A stretch of 55,428 nt of DNA from Phycisphaerae bacterium (GCA_018003015.1 JAGNEZ010000043.1:1-55428); one strand, 5' to 3'. Shown: positions 25,631 to 35,242, counted from the stretch's first letter. The notes: generated from the sequence alone by a model not told the origin. Numbers and translations are program-made.

Positions 25631-27274
25631 TCAGGCGGACGCGTGTCGTCGGCGTGCGCGGACCAAGCAGCCCACGGCGCCCAGGGCCAGCAGGATCAGG
25701 CTGGACGGTTCGGGGACGAGGGCCAGGCCGCCGCCCCACTCGTCGCCGATGAGGCGGAACATGTCGGGCATGAAGCCGGCGATTCGCCAATCGCCCTCGG
25801 CGGCCCAGAGCTGCACCCAGGCCCCGCCGCCGGTTTCCTGGAAGATCAGCTCCAGGGGGGACATTCCGGCCTCCGGGAAGCTGACGACCAGCAGATCGAC
25901 AGCGACGGGGTTGACCGACTCGATGGACTGGCCTTCGACGGTCAGCCGCACGTGGTCGTCGTGTCCGACGGCGAAGGTCCATGTTCCGGCGTGCGGGATG
26001 TCGAGCATGGCCTTGGCCAGCAGAGCGAAGTGGTTGTCATCGGCCTCGGTGTCAGTGAGGAATGGGACGCGCACGAACTCGCCGTAGCCGCCGCCGGATT
26101 CAGGATCGGCGAAGCTGACGGCGTAGGACTCCCCTTTAGCCTGGGCGGCGATGCCCGGGGACCCGTCGGGAAGACTCAGCAGCTCGATGGCCTTGGCCAG
26201 ATTGCCGACCTCGCCGAAGACGGTGGTGTCGGCCCGCCGCTCGACGATGTCGAATTTCTGCTGGTTCAGGCTAGTTTCGTACTTGACGATCACGGGGAAC
26301 TTCGGGCTATCGGCCTTCTGGCCGAGCGTAGGGCCGGCGCCATTGTCGTTCCAGTAGGCATCGCCGCGGAGCTGGATACCGTCTTCGGCGCCGTCATAAT
26401 CATTGGGCTCCCCGCTGCCCCAGAACGTTGGGGACGGGGTGGTTCCGTCGAGCCAGCGGTAGTTGCCCTCGGAAGTGCCGAGGGTTGCCCCGAGGTTGAC
26501 TCCGTCGATGGTGCTGGTCGCGTCGCTGTCGGTCAGTGGAATCCACGAGTTGCCCAGGCTGCCCATTGCGGCGGACTCGGCCCGGGTGGTGATCTTCGGC
26601 CACACGCCCTGGACGCCCTGGAAGGTATGCGTACTTGTCTTGTTGTCTACGCGGGCCTCGTCCCAGGTGAAGTTGCCGACGCGCTCGTAGTAGTGTCCGG
26701 TGAGCGGGTCCATTTTTTGGGCGATGGGTGCACCGGGGTTGACCAGATCGGTCTTCTCGAACTCGATCCAGTCTACGTTGAAGCCGCTGGAATCGACGTT
26801 GAATTTCACCTCGCGTGAACCCGTAGCGATCGGGGCGGTGGTGAGGGTGGTCTGGGTGGTCCAGGTCTGCCAGCCGTCGGTATTAGGGGCACTCATGACG
26901 TTGGTGACCGGCGAACCGTCCACGTCGATGCGGTAGGTGCCACCGTAGCCGGCCAGTCGTGACCGGACGATGTAGTAGGAGCTACCCTCGAAGACGGGGT
27001 TGGTCTGCCAAGTGCCGGGGTCGGTAGTGAGGATCTGCCACTCTCCGGCGTTAGTCCAGCCGACGTTGTAGCCGCCCTCGGACGCGCCCTCGATGTCGAC
27101 GTCGTCGGCGCGGTATTGCCCGCCGTTGTTACCGGCATCGGAGTCGACGTACCCGACGCCTGGTCCTCCTGCCCTGTAATCTTCGGATTGGAGACGAACG
27201 AGGTCCGCTGACGCACCCTGGGCCAAGGCCAGGATTGCCGCCAGCGCAATGAGCCAACTATACCGCCTAGCCAT
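25631..27274 (-). CDS. PEP-CTERM protein with carbohydrate-binding and C-type-lectin-like domains
   Basis: 547 residues, exported. It has a signal peptide (ARRYSWLIALAAILALAQGASA) and then a CBM6-like module (VRLQSEDYRAGGPGVGY, YNVGWTNAGEWQI, FNVDWIEF). A C-type-lectin-like domain runs from HYYERVGNFTWDEAR through WIPLTDSD, FWGSGEPNDYDG and AYWNDNG. A further beta-rich region follows. The end is VPEPSSLILLALGAVGC plus an Arg-rich tail, the PEP-CTERM sorting signal cut by exosortase. It is likely attached to or released from the cell surface and may bind polysaccharide. AGGAGGAG lies just upstream of ATG 27274. Confidence 0.85.
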   Translation of the reverse strand: MARRYSWLIALAAILALAQGASADLVRLQSEDYRAGGPGVGYVDSDAGNNGGQYRADDVDIEGASEGGYNVGWTNAGEWQILTTDPGTWQTNPVFEGSSYYIVRSRLAGYGGTYRIDVDGSPVTNVMSAPNTDGWQTWTTQTTLTTAPIATGSREVKFNVDSSGFNVDWIEFEKTDLVNPGAPIAQKMDPLTGHYYERVGNFTWDEARVDNKTSTHTFQGVQGVWPKITTRAESAAMGSLGNSWIPLTDSDATSTIDGVNLGATLGTSEGNYRWLDGTTPSPTFWGSGEPNDYDGAEDGIQLRGDAYWNDNGAGPTLGQKADSPKFPVIVKYETSLNQQKFDIVERRADTTVFGEVGNLAKAIELLSLPDGSPGIAAQAKGESYAVSFADPESGGGYGEFVRVPFLTDTEADDNHFALLAKAMLDIPHAGTWTFAVGHDDHVRLTVEGQSIESVNPVAVDLLVVSFPEAGMSPLELIFQETGGGAWVQLWAAEGDWRIAGFMPDMFRLIGDEWGGGLALVPEPSSLILLALGAVGCLVRARRRHASA

Positions 27275-27789
27275 CTTTCTCCTCCTATTCAGTTGTGAAG
27301 TTCCCATGCCTTCGGGAGCCATCCCGAAAGAGGTGACGAACGAGCACGGGCTACACGTCTATGTTGACCTAAAGGCGTCCGCTTGTCAAGTAGTTGTAAA
27401 GAATTGTCTGCGTCGACTGGCCGGGCGTGGCCTGGCGAAGTTGGGCCACTCAGAGGCTCTGGTGGTCCTAAGCTTTGATGCCAGCAGGAGATCCGCTTGT
27501 CGAGGTTCGAGGCGATTGCGGCCGGGCGGACGCTGCCCCAAATCGGGGCGATCGCGGACGGGGATGGGGAAATGATCGATGGTGGTTTCAGGCGAGTGGG
27601 CTAGGCCGGTTGGAGGCCTGGTGGCATCGTGGAGACGGTTGGGGTTGTGGCTGGGAGATCAGGTTGCATGGGACGGCGAGGAGCTGGCATCAGCGGGTGA
27701 TGCGGGGCGGGTCTGGACCGGGTTTTCGCCGGATCGGGGTCGTCGAAAGTGGAGGCCCGGCGGGAGGAGCCGCGTTCCGAGGAGGCGTT
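27275..27789. other. divergent intergenic region between PEP-CTERM and oxidase genes
   Basis: About 515 bases without a supported gene. Two overlapping plus-strand frames (27475-27792, 27579-27902) give Gly/Arg/Trp-rich translations with no domain. It contains the PEP-CTERM promoter candidate at 27361-27389. Confidence 0.45.
27361..27389 (-). promoter_or_regulatory. possible sigma70 promoter of the PEP-CTERM gene
   Basis: On the minus strand a perfect TTGACA (27389-27384) is followed after 17 bases by CAACAT, a weak -10 (three of six). It would give a leader of about 80 bases before ATG 27274. Confidence 0.35.
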
Positions 27790-27818
27790 TGACAAAGCCG
27801 TATGGGCCGCATAGTCTA
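27790..27818 (+). promoter_or_regulatory. sigma70-type promoter of the bd-type oxidase operon
   Basis: Perfect TTGACA (27790-27795), a 17-base spacer, then TAGTCT (27813-27818; three of six). The start would be near 27825, giving a leader of about 148 bases that contains the inverted repeat at 27855-27887. Confidence 0.45.
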
Positions 27819-27854
27819 GGCCACGTCGATCGCCCGGGCAGTGATGTGCCACTT

Positions 27855-27887
27855 TCTAGAGCTTTCCTTCAATTTGGAACCTCTAGA
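27855..27887. repeat. inverted repeat in the oxidase operon leader
   Basis: Perfect 7-base arms TCTAGAG (27855-27861) and CTCTAGA (27881-27887) flank 19 bases. An inner TTTC/GGAA pairing extends it after one mismatch. It lies about 85 bases before the GTG start and downstream of the promoter candidate. It could be a regulator binding site or a leader RNA hairpin. Confidence 0.5.
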
Positions 27888-27972
27888 GGTGATCTTGGGT
27901 AGTCCGGTTGGGCGCGATGGGTGATCTTCACGCCGTTGCAGGTGTTCCGCACTTCCGTGGGAGGACTGATCC

Positions 27973-29394
27973 GTGGAGTATCCGCTGTTCGAGATTCCCC
28001 GGCTTGGGGGGGGCATGTTTGTCGGCATCGTGGCGATCATCCACGTGATCATCGCGCACCTGGCCGTTGGTGCCGGCCTGTTCATCGCCGTGTCCCACAC
28101 CTGGGCGCTCAAGTGGCGTGATGCATTGATGCTCGATTTCCTCTACCGCTACGGGCGCTTCTTGATCCTGTTATCTTTCGTCAGTGGAGCCGTCACCGGT
28201 GTCGGCATCTGGGTGACCATTTCGCTGGTCAGTCCGGCGGGCACGAGTGCGCTGATCCATCTGTTTGTCTGGGGCTGGGCGATCGAGTGGGTGTTTTTCC
28301 TTTTGGAGATCGTTGCGGGATACGTGTACTACTACGGCTGGCACCGGTTGACGCCGCGGCGTCATCTGGCGGTTGCGTGGCTCTACTTTGTGGGCGCGTT
28401 CATGAGCCTGGTGGTGATCAACGGCATTATCACGTTCATGTTGACGCCGGGGACGTGGCAGCCTCCGAGTGGTTCGAGTTACGACGCCGAGAGAGCGTTT
28501 TTCACTGCGTTTCTGAATCCGACGTGTTGGCCCTCGCTGCTGGTGAGGACGCTTTCGTGCATGGCCATTGCGGGGATTTCCGTGGCGGTGGTGGCGAATT
28601 GGGTTGGGAGCTACTCGGGCGAGCAGAGGGAGCGGATCGGCCGTGCGGGGTTATGGATGCTTGGGCCGATCGCGCTGATGGTTCCTGGGGCGGTATGGTA
28701 TTTCTCGTCTGTTTCCTCGGCGGCTCGTGATTTCGCGTTCGGCGGCTCCATTGCGATGACGATGTTCTTCGCCTTCGGTGTGGTCAGCAGTCTGTACATT
28801 GCCGGGCACGCCTATTGGGGCTTGATCCGGAATCGTCCCTGCGTGCATCTCCAGACGTCGATCCTGCTCCTGGCCATCGCGGCCGTCGCCACCGGTGCGA
28901 TGGAGTTCGTACGTGAGGGCATACGCAAGCCGTACATCATTGTTGAGTACATGTACAGTAATCAGATTTCGTGTGATCGTTCGACGCGGGAGGTCATCGA
29001 CCGTGACGGGATTCTGGCGCACGCTCGTTTTGCCTACCCGCCGGACATGACGCTGGAGGAGGTTTACCGGTTGCCGCTCAAGGACATCGGGCGATACGTG
29101 TTCAACGCCGAGTGCCGGGCGTGCCACGAGCCCGGGGGCACGAACGACATTGCTCCGCTGATTCACGAAGCCTCGCGGGAGCTGGTTACCGGCATCACGA
29201 GCGAGCTTGGACAGCTGAAGCACTTCATGCCGCCGTTCATGGGGACCGACCTGGAGAGGCGGGCGATTGTCGAGTACCAGCTTTTCCTCGCTCGAGGCGA
29301 TTTGTACCAGCCTCCCCCAGGCGAGGGCTGGCGGGGGATAGTGACCCAGCCATCGTCTCTGACCCGGGTGGACCGCAGGGAGGTATGGCGATGA
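27973..29394 (+). CDS. cytochrome bd-type oxidase subunit I fused to a cytochrome c domain
   Basis: 473 residues. The first 315 form about nine transmembrane helices with CydA-like features. His24 is in the first helix (AIIHVIIAH), and Glu105 and Glu112 are in WAIEWVFFLLEIVAGY, which aligns with the CydA helix carrying conserved glutamates. This is followed by GWHRL. After the membrane part, an extracytoplasmic domain contains one heme c site, CRACH (381-385), with MPPFMG downstream as the likely axial Met. CydA proteins with a C-terminal heme c occur in the diverse bd superfamily ('OR-C' types). The donor, quinol or cytochrome c, is not readable. The GTG start has GGGAGGA six bases upstream, and the stop overlaps the next ATG (ATGA). 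Confidence 0.8.
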   Translation: MEYPLFEIPRLGGGMFVGIVAIIHVIIAHLAVGAGLFIAVSHTWALKWRDALMLDFLYRYGRFLILLSFVSGAVTGVGIWVTISLVSPAGTSALIHLFVWGWAIEWVFFLLEIVAGYVYYYGWHRLTPRRHLAVAWLYFVGAFMSLVVINGIITFMLTPGTWQPPSGSSYDAERAFFTAFLNPTCWPSLLVRTLSCMAIAGISVAVVANWVGSYSGEQRERIGRAGLWMLGPIALMVPGAVWYFSSVSSAARDFAFGGSIAMTMFFAFGVVSSLYIAGHAYWGLIRNRPCVHLQTSILLLAIAAVATGAMEFVREGIRKPYIIVEYMYSNQISCDRSTREVIDRDGILAHARFAYPPDMTLEEVYRLPLKDIGRYVFNAECRACHEPGGTNDIAPLIHEASRELVTGITSELGQLKHFMPPFMGTDLERRAIVEYQLFLARGDLYQPPPGEGWRGIVTQPSSLTRVDRREVWR

Positions 29395-30617
29395 TGCTTG
29401 CTGGATCCGCCGTGGTCGTTCCGAGCCTTGATCCGCTGGGCATTCCGGGTCCGCCGCTGCTGTTTGTGGGGTTGCAGATGCTGACCCTGGTGCTGCACCT
29501 GCTGTTCATGAACCTGGTGGTCGGCGGTCAGGTCCTTGCCCTGGTGCTCAACGTCGCGGCCCTCACTGGCCGTCGTGAAGCCAACCCCATGGCCAACATA
29601 CTCTACCAGACCACGCCGGCGGCGTTGAGCATGGCCATCACGATGGGCGTTGCCCCGCTTCTGTTTCTGCAGGTGCTCTATGGGCCCTATTTTTACAGTG
29701 CGAACCTGCTGCTGGGTTTCGCGTGGTTTTCCCTGGTGGTGGTTCTGCTGGTCGGTTTTTATCTCACGTACCTGCTTTCGCTGCGTGGGAGCAACGGGTT
29801 GCAGAAGCGGCTTGGGCGGTGGGACGAGCGGCCCGGCCGGCGGCTGGTGGTGGGTTTGCTGACTACGGCCGCGGTGCTGTGGGTGGCCTGGATTCTGACG
29901 ATCAACCACGAGCTAGCCATCAATCCCAAGCTGTGGGCCCAGGATGGTGAATGGGCGAGTCCGCGGTGGTACGTCCCCGCGTCGAGCACGATTCCGCGTT
30001 ATTTGCACAGCATGGTGGGGGCGACCGCGATTGGCGGCTTGTGGGCCGCGGGTATTGGTTGGTGGCGAGGGCGCCGGGAGACCGGCCCGGCGGACGTCAA
30101 TGCCGGGCTGGTGCGTTTCGGGCTGACTGCGGCGGGCGTGTTGACGGCGGTCCAGATCGTGCTCGGCCTGCTCTTCCTGTTCAGCCTGGACAAGGCCGTG
30201 TTCGGGCAGCTGATGGGTTTCAAGGGGTTGTGGGGTTCGGTTTGGACGATTGCTCTTCTTCCGGCCATCTGCCTTCCCGTGGTGCTCGTGTATGCCGTGC
30301 TTCGGCGGAGGGACTTCAAGTGGTTCCTGGCTGCGGCGGGCCTGGCGATTGTGGTGTTCATCGGCATGGCCTTTGGCCACGAGCAAGTCCGACTCACCTC
30401 GCTGGCCGCCAACTCTCCGGGTGGTTTCGAGCTGAGCCGCTGGAGCGTCTATCCGCAGTGGGCTCTGATGGTGGTGTTTCTCGTGCTGCTGGTTATCGGC
30501 CTTGGGGTGGTGGGTCTGATGATGAAGTGGATCACGGATCGCGGTGCGACGAGCGACGGCGCGGGCGGGTCACCGACTTCGGGGGCTTCCCTGACTGAGA
30601 CACCGCCCTCCGCCTGA
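29391..30617 (+). CDS. bd-type oxidase subunit II-like membrane protein
   Basis: 408 residues with about ten hydrophobic helices and no heme c motif. It begins with a helix carrying HLLFMNLVVGGQ and has HEL and HS motifs in later helices (ILTINHELAINP, RYLHSMVGA), which could hold heme or quinone. It overlaps the CydA-like gene in the classic ATGA arrangement. GGAGG is seven bases before ATG 29391; ATG 29385 and 29394 are less well placed. It is most likely the partner subunit of the heme-c-containing bd-type enzyme. The longer upstream frame from 29112 is a shadow of the previous gene. Confidence 0.7.
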   Translation: MMLAGSAVVVPSLDPLGIPGPPLLFVGLQMLTLVLHLLFMNLVVGGQVLALVLNVAALTGRREANPMANILYQTTPAALSMAITMGVAPLLFLQVLYGPYFYSANLLLGFAWFSLVVVLLVGFYLTYLLSLRGSNGLQKRLGRWDERPGRRLVVGLLTTAAVLWVAWILTINHELAINPKLWAQDGEWASPRWYVPASSTIPRYLHSMVGATAIGGLWAAGIGWWRGRRETGPADVNAGLVRFGLTAAGVLTAVQIVLGLLFLFSLDKAVFGQLMGFKGLWGSVWTIALLPAICLPVVLVYAVLRRRDFKWFLAAAGLAIVVFIGMAFGHEQVRLTSLAANSPGGFELSRWSVYPQWALMVVFLVLLVIGLGVVGLMMKWITDRGATSDGAGGSPTSGASLTETPPSA

Positions 30618-30641
30618 CGGCGAGGGTGGCTGACAAGCCGC

Positions 30642-31853
30642 ATGACCATTCTCCTCGTTTTTGGCTTCGTTTACCTGGGCATGGTGCTGGGCCGTGTTCC
30701 GCTGCTGGCGCTGGATCGCACGGGGATTGCCCTTCTCGGGGCCATCATTCTGCTGGCCACGGAGCAGGTTACGCCTCAAGACGCATGGCAGGCGGTCGAC
30801 GTGCCCACGATGGGTCTGCTGTTCGGGTTGATGGTTCTCTCCGCCCAGTTTCGGCTCGGCGGTTTCTACACGGCCGTCACCAGGCGGTTTGCCACGGCGG
30901 ACATTTCGCCTGCTATTCTTCTGGCCCTGGTGATCGGGGTATCCGGACTACTCTCGGCGCTTTTGGCCAACGACATTGTCTGTCTGGCCGTTGCCCCCCT
31001 GCTGGTCGAGGCCTGTGCTCGCCGGCGTTTGCATTCGATTCCGTACCTCCTGGCGTTGGCTTGTGCGGCCAACATTGGCTCGGCGGCCACGCTGATTGGC
31101 AATCCGCAGAACATGCTCATCGGCCAGCGGTTGCAGTTGTCTTTTGCGGGCTATCTGCTCGACGGAGGCGTACCGGCCGTTCTGGGGATGGTTGTTCTCT
31201 GGCTGGTTCTCCGGAAGGAGGCTTGCCAGCCGGCGATGGTGCCGCGACCGGTCCCGGACGTCCATGCACCGGTTTTCAACATCTGGCAATCGGGTAAAGG
31301 TGTTCTCATTCTCCTGGCCCTGGTGGTTTCGTTTCTTGTTCTCCCGGTCCCGCGTGAGATTCTGGCGTTGGGCGCTGCCGGCCTGATCCTCACCAGCCGG
31401 CAGATGCACTCGCGGCACATGCTTGGGCTGGTGGATTGGCAGCTGCTCATCCTGTTCCTGTCGTTGTTTGTCGTGAACCACGCCTTCCAGTGCACTTCCG
31501 CCCTGCCCCGGGCCCTGACGGCGATGAGCCAGTTGGGGGTCGACGCTCAGCACCCGGGGTGGCTGTTCGCGGTGACGGTGGTGTTGTCGAATCTGGTCTC
31601 GAACGTTCCGGCGGTGATGCTGCTGTTACCGGCGGCCACGCATCCTCTGGCCGGTCCGGTTTTGGCTCTGTCGAGCACGCTGGCCGGCAACTTGTTCATC
31701 GCGGGGAGTATCGCGAACATCATTGTGGTGGATCAGGCGGACAGGTTGGGCATTCACATCTCGTGGCGGGAACACGCCCGGATTGGCTTGCCGGTGACGG
31801 TGTTGACGCTGGCCATTGCGGGGGGCTGGCTGGTGGTGCGGTCGTTGATGTAG
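30642..31853 (+). CDS. ArsB/NhaD-family ion transporter
   Basis: 403 residues with about eleven transmembrane helices. Features of the ion-transporter superfamily are visible: LLSALLANDIVCLAVAPLL in the first half, IGNPQNMLIG after AANIGSAATL, and in the second half LSNLVSNVPAVMLLLPAA and STLAGNLFIAGSIANIIV. These twin re-entrant-loop-like segments occur in ArsB, NhaD and citrate transporters. The substrate is not identifiable; arsenite, Na+/H+ or dicarboxylate are all possible. It lies 24 bases after the oxidase operon and is likely co-transcribed. Confidence 0.8.
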   Translation: MTILLVFGFVYLGMVLGRVPLLALDRTGIALLGAIILLATEQVTPQDAWQAVDVPTMGLLFGLMVLSAQFRLGGFYTAVTRRFATADISPAILLALVIGVSGLLSALLANDIVCLAVAPLLVEACARRRLHSIPYLLALACAANIGSAATLIGNPQNMLIGQRLQLSFAGYLLDGGVPAVLGMVVLWLVLRKEACQPAMVPRPVPDVHAPVFNIWQSGKGVLILLALVVSFLVLPVPREILALGAAGLILTSRQMHSRHMLGLVDWQLLILFLSLFVVNHAFQCTSALPRALTAMSQLGVDAQHPGWLFAVTVVLSNLVSNVPAVMLLLPAATHPLAGPVLALSSTLAGNLFIAGSIANIIVVDQADRLGIHISWREHARIGLPVTVLTLAIAGGWLVVRSLM

Positions 31854-31911
31854 GGCGGGCGTCGGATGTCGGTGTTCCTGGTCGAGTTCATGGGCAACGG
31901 GATTAGCGCGG

Positions 31912-32391
31912 TCAGCCGGGATCGGTCATCCACTCGCCGTTGGGCCCCAGTCTGCGACTCAGCGACGCGGTGGCCGGCTCGGTGGTCTGGTCGGGCGGTG
32001 GCGCGGCTTCCGGGGGTGTTTCGGGGGTCGAGGATTCGGCGGACGGTTCGGAGGGCTCGGTGGACGAGGTGGGCGACTCCGCGGTGACTGTGGGGGATTC
32101 GGCGGAGGATGCAGCGGGTTCCGCGGAGGACTCGGTGGTGGCTGGAGCGGATGACGACGGTGTTGACGGGGGTGGCAGGACGTCCGTCTGCTGGGAGGAG
32201 TTGATGGAGCGCTCGATCTCGTCCTGGACTCCGCTGAGTCCCCTCTTGAACTCGACGACGCTCTTGCCCAGGGATTTGGCGACCTCTGGGAGACGGTTGC
32301 CGAAGATCAGCAAGCCGATGATGCCGAGGATGATCATTTCCCCGCCACCCGGCATACTGATGAAGGCCACGAAGCCGTCTGTTGGACCCAT
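31912..32391 (-). CDS. tatA: TatA/TatE-type twin-arginine translocase subunit with long acidic tail
   Basis: 159 residues. The TatA core is clear: a hydrophobic helix EMIILGIIGLLIFG, the NRLPEVAKSLGKSVVEFKRG hinge and an amphipathic helix. TatA forms the protein-conducting assembly for folded proteins in the inner membrane. The tail (about residues 70-145) is low-complexity and rich in Ser, Pro, Thr, Glu and Ala, longer than in typical 80-100-residue TatA. ATG 32391 has AAGGAG eight bases upstream. No tatB or tatC is in the window. Confidence 0.85.
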   Translation of the reverse strand: MGPTDGFVAFISMPGGGEMIILGIIGLLIFGNRLPEVAKSLGKSVVEFKRGLSGVQDEIERSINSSQQTDVLPPPSTPSSSAPATTESSAEPAASSAESPTVTAESPTSSTEPSEPSAESSTPETPPEAAPPPDQTTEPATASLSRRLGPNGEWMTDPG

Positions 32392-32446
32392 GCTGAGCTC
32401 CTTGCGCGAAGTCAGGCCCTCTCGCCCATGTTGCGCGGCGTGAGGC

Positions 32447-32476
32447 ATTCTACCACAGGACCGAAGCGGCAGACAA
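32447..32476 (-). promoter_or_regulatory. sigma70-type promoter of tatA
   Basis: On the minus strand TTGTCT (32476-32471), 18 bases, then TAGAAT (32452-32447; five of six). The predicted start is near 32440, about 50 bases before the ATG. Confidence 0.5.
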
Positions 32477-32797
32477 ATGTGCCGGTCACCGGTAGGTGGC
32501 GGACGGCCGTGTCGCGGAGACCGGTGGCTGTCGGCCTGTTCGCCCGGGGGATCATCCCGGGTGTCCCAATAACAGTATAGGCTGGGCAGGGCCCGGATGG
32601 CGCGTAGCAGTGGTTGTCCCGCGATCGCCTGCCGGGACCGGATCTCGCCGGTTGGGGTGTGGGAGGTGCGTGCACCGGAAGGGGTGGTCAGTCTGGCCGG
32701 GCACTACCCGTGTGGCGGTGCTCGACGAAGCGGGGCCGGGAGAACTGGCGTCCTCGCTGGCCCCGCGGTCGGTTCATGCCTGCCGATGTTACGGCGG
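32477..32797. other. intergenic stretch, no gene
   Basis: 321 bases between the tatA promoter and the end of glnN. It includes a short plus-strand frame (32597-33520) that runs mainly antisense inside glnN and is not a gene. No clear terminator hairpin was found for glnN. Confidence 0.4.
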
Positions 32798-34978
32798 TCA
32801 CTTGATGAAGAGCATTTCCTGATAGGTTGGCAGTGGCCAGAGGTCGTCGGCCACCATGGTTTCGAGCTTGTCGGCGACGGCACGGACCTTCATCATCGTT
32901 GGCACCACTGTTTTGCAGGCGTGCTCGGATTCGGCCTTGAGGTCTTTGGCCTTGTGGCCCAGAAGCTGTTCGAGGGATGCCAGGCTGTCCTGAAGTTCCT
33001 TCACCAGGCCGGTCATCAGATCCAGGGTGTCGGTGTCGAAGGTGTAGCCGACCGCCTTGAGGTTGGCGCAGGTCGTAGCCAGTTCGCTCTGGTAGCGAAT
33101 CGCCGCCGGGAAGATGTAGGTTTTGCCGAGCTTCAGGGTCAGATTCGCTTCCAGGTGAATCACCTTGCAGTACTGCTCGACGTAGATCTCGTAGCGGCTA
33201 TGAAGTTCCCGCTTCGAGAGGACGCCGTGTTTCTCGAAGATGGCCTCGACCTCCTGGTCAATGATTGCCGGGAGGGCATCGATCGTGGTGCGGAGGTTGG
33301 GCAGACCGCGTCTCTCGGCTTCCTCGTGCCATTCCTCCGAGTAGTTGTCGCCGTTGAAGATGATGGCACCGTGTTCGGTCATAATCTTCTTGAGCACGCT
33401 CTCCACCGCGCTGTTCAGCTTCTTCGAGTCGCCGCCGGTGGCCTTCTCCAGCTCGGTGGCCACGTAGTCGAGCGAGTCGGCCACGAGGGTATTGAGGGCC
33501 ACGAGCGGACCGGCAATTGACTGGCTGGACCCTACCGCCCGGAACTCGAACCGGTTCCCGGTGAAGGCGAACGGGCTCGTCCGGTTGCGGTCCCCGGCGT
33601 CTTTGGGGATTGGCGGCAGCACATCCACTCCGAGATGGAGGAGCCCGGTCGTCTTGGACGACTTGGCTGCACCGTTCTTGATCTGCTCGAAGACCTCGGT
33701 GAGCTGCTCGCCGAGAAACACCGAGATGATCGCCGGCGGAGCCTCGTTGGCCCCGAGCCTGTGATCATTTGCGGCGTGGGCAACGACCGCCCGGAGCAAG
33801 CTCGCGTGCTTGTGGACCGCTCGGATGATGGCCGCACAGAACACGAGGAACTGCATATTAGCCTCCGGCGTACCGCCCGGATCCAGCAGATTGCCCTGGG
33901 TTGCGTTGCCCATCGACCAGTTCAGATGCTTGCCGGAGCCGTTGACGCCCGCGAACGGCTTCTCGTGGAGAAGGCAGGCCAGACCGTACTTCTCGGCCAC
34001 GCGTTTCAGCGTAATCATGGTGAGTTGCTGATGGTCGGTGGCGATGTTAGCGGTCTCATAGATCGGGGCAATCTCGTATTGAGCAGGGGCCACCTCGTTA
34101 TGCCGTGTCTTGACGGGGACACCGAGTTTGAACAGTTCGTGTTCGACCTCGAGCATGCAGGCCAGGACGCGTTCGGGGATCACGCCGAAGTACTGGTCTT
34201 CGAACTCCTGCCCCTTGGGCGGCCGCGTTCCGAACAATGTCCGGCCGGCATTGAGCAAATCAGGACGGGCAAAATAGAAATTCCGGTCGATCAGGAAGTA
34301 CTCCTGCTCCGGTCCCGCGGTCGAGGAAACGAGGGCCCCATCGGTGTGCCCGAACAGCTTGAGAATCCTCTGTGCCTGGGTATTCAGGGCCTGCATCGAA
34401 CGCAACACGGGCGTTTTCTTGTCGAGAGCCTCACCCGTCCAGGAGAAGAACACCGTAGGAATGCACAATGTCGTGCCGTTGGGATTCTCGAGGATGTAGG
34501 CCGGACTGGTCACATCCCAGGCCGTGTAACCGCGAGCCTCGAAGGTGGCCCGGATACCGCCGGAAGGGAAGCTGGAGGCGTCGGGCTCGCCCTGAATCAG
34601 CTGTTTGCCGGTGAACTCGACCATGGCTCCGCCGGCGCCGTCGGGGACGAGGAAGCTGTCGTGTTTTTCGGCGGTCAGGCCGGTCAAGGGGAAGAAGACG
34701 TGGGCGTAGTGGGTTGCGCCCTTTTCGATGGCCCAGTCTCTCATGGCGGCGGCGACGACGTCGGCCAAGGAAGGATCGAGCTTCTGGCCGGACTCGATGG
34801 TCCGCTTCAACGATCTGAAGGTCGGCTTAGGCAGTCGTTTCTGCATCTCGGAGATGCCGAACACGTTGGTGCCAAAAAGTTCGCCGGGCTTATTCTCGAT
34901 GAAGTTCAGGGGCTTGCTGATTGGCTTGTAGTTGGTGACGGCCGCAATGGCCTGCAATCGTGTTGCACTTCCGCTCAT
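32798..34978 (-). CDS. glnN: glutamine synthetase type III (GlnN)
   Basis: 726 residues, the size of type III glutamine synthetase. It forms glutamine from glutamate and ammonia with ATP. Characteristic stretches are [10 protein letters not shown] near the start, [43 protein letters not shown], the GS-III signature [10 protein letters not shown] and [11 protein letters not shown]-terminal helical region of the GSIII_C type follows ([14 protein letters not shown]). It is the last gene of the nitrogen block. About 300 bases upstream are paired palindromes and a sigma54-type promoter, so expression is probably induced on nitrogen limitation. ATG 34978 begins the conserved N-terminus. Confidence 0.95.
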   Translation of the reverse strand: MSGSATRLQAIAAVTNYKPISKPLNFIENKPGELFGTNVFGISEMQKRLPKPTFRSLKRTIESGQKLDPSLADVVAAAMRDWAIEKGATHYAHVFFPLTGLTAEKHDSFLVPDGAGGAMVEFTGKQLIQGEPDASSFPSGGIRATFEARGYTAWDVTSPAYILENPNGTTLCIPTVFFSWTGEALDKKTPVLRSMQALNTQAQRILKLFGHTDGALVSSTAGPEQEYFLIDRNFYFARPDLLNAGRTLFGTRPPKGQEFEDQYFGVIPERVLACMLEVEHELFKLGVPVKTRHNEVAPAQYEIAPIYETANIATDHQQLTMITLKRVAEKYGLACLLHEKPFAGVNGSGKHLNWSMGNATQGNLLDPGGTPEANMQFLVFCAAIIRAVHKHASLLRAVVAHAANDHRLGANEAPPAIISVFLGEQLTEVFEQIKNGAAKSSKTTGLLHLGVDVLPPIPKDAGDRNRTSPFAFTGNRFEFRAVGSSQSIAGPLVALNTLVADSLDYVATELEKATGGDSKKLNSAVESVLKKIMTEHGAIIFNGDNYSEEWHEEAERRGLPNLRTTIDALPAIIDQEVEAIFEKHGVLSKRELHSRYEIYVEQYCKVIHLEANLTLKLGKTYIFPAAIRYQSELATTCANLKAVGYTFDTDTLDLMTGLVKELQDSLASLEQLLGHKAKDLKAESEHACKTVVPTMMKVRAVADKLETMVADDLWPLPTYQEMLFIK

Positions 34979-35141
34979 ATCATCTCCATCCTGTTGAAAA
35001 GAACACCGTTCAGATCGTCCTGAGCCGACAACCGTACACCATCGGCCGGACAGGGTCCAAGCTCGGCCTCGCCCCCCGCACCGTACGGAGAGTGGCTCTG
35101 CACCATTCCCGGCGCTCCCGAGCTTCCTGAATCTCTACTTA

Positions 35142-35158
35142 TACATGCGTCGTGCCAA
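35142..35158 (-). promoter_or_regulatory. sigma54-type promoter of glnN
   Basis: On the minus strand TTGGCACGA (35158-35150) matches the -24 element well, and ATGTA (35146-35142) sits where TTGCA is expected. GG and G are ten bases apart, as required, although the usual GC is GT. Transcription would begin near 35131, leaving a leader of about 150 bases. Confidence 0.55.
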
Positions 35159-35242
35159 GAACACCCATTCTGATAGCGACACTTAACGCTTTAGCCAGGA
35201 ATAGGTTACGGGGAGGCGCGTTTGTCTTAGCTGCGCGGAGTC

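Noticed and set aside
25385-26818. 477-codon plus-strand open frame
   Set aside because: Antisense to the PEP-CTERM gene, which has a signal peptide and sorting tail.
33635-35023. 462-codon plus-strand open frame
   Set aside because: Shadow of glnN, whose type III glutamine synthetase motifs are unmistakable.
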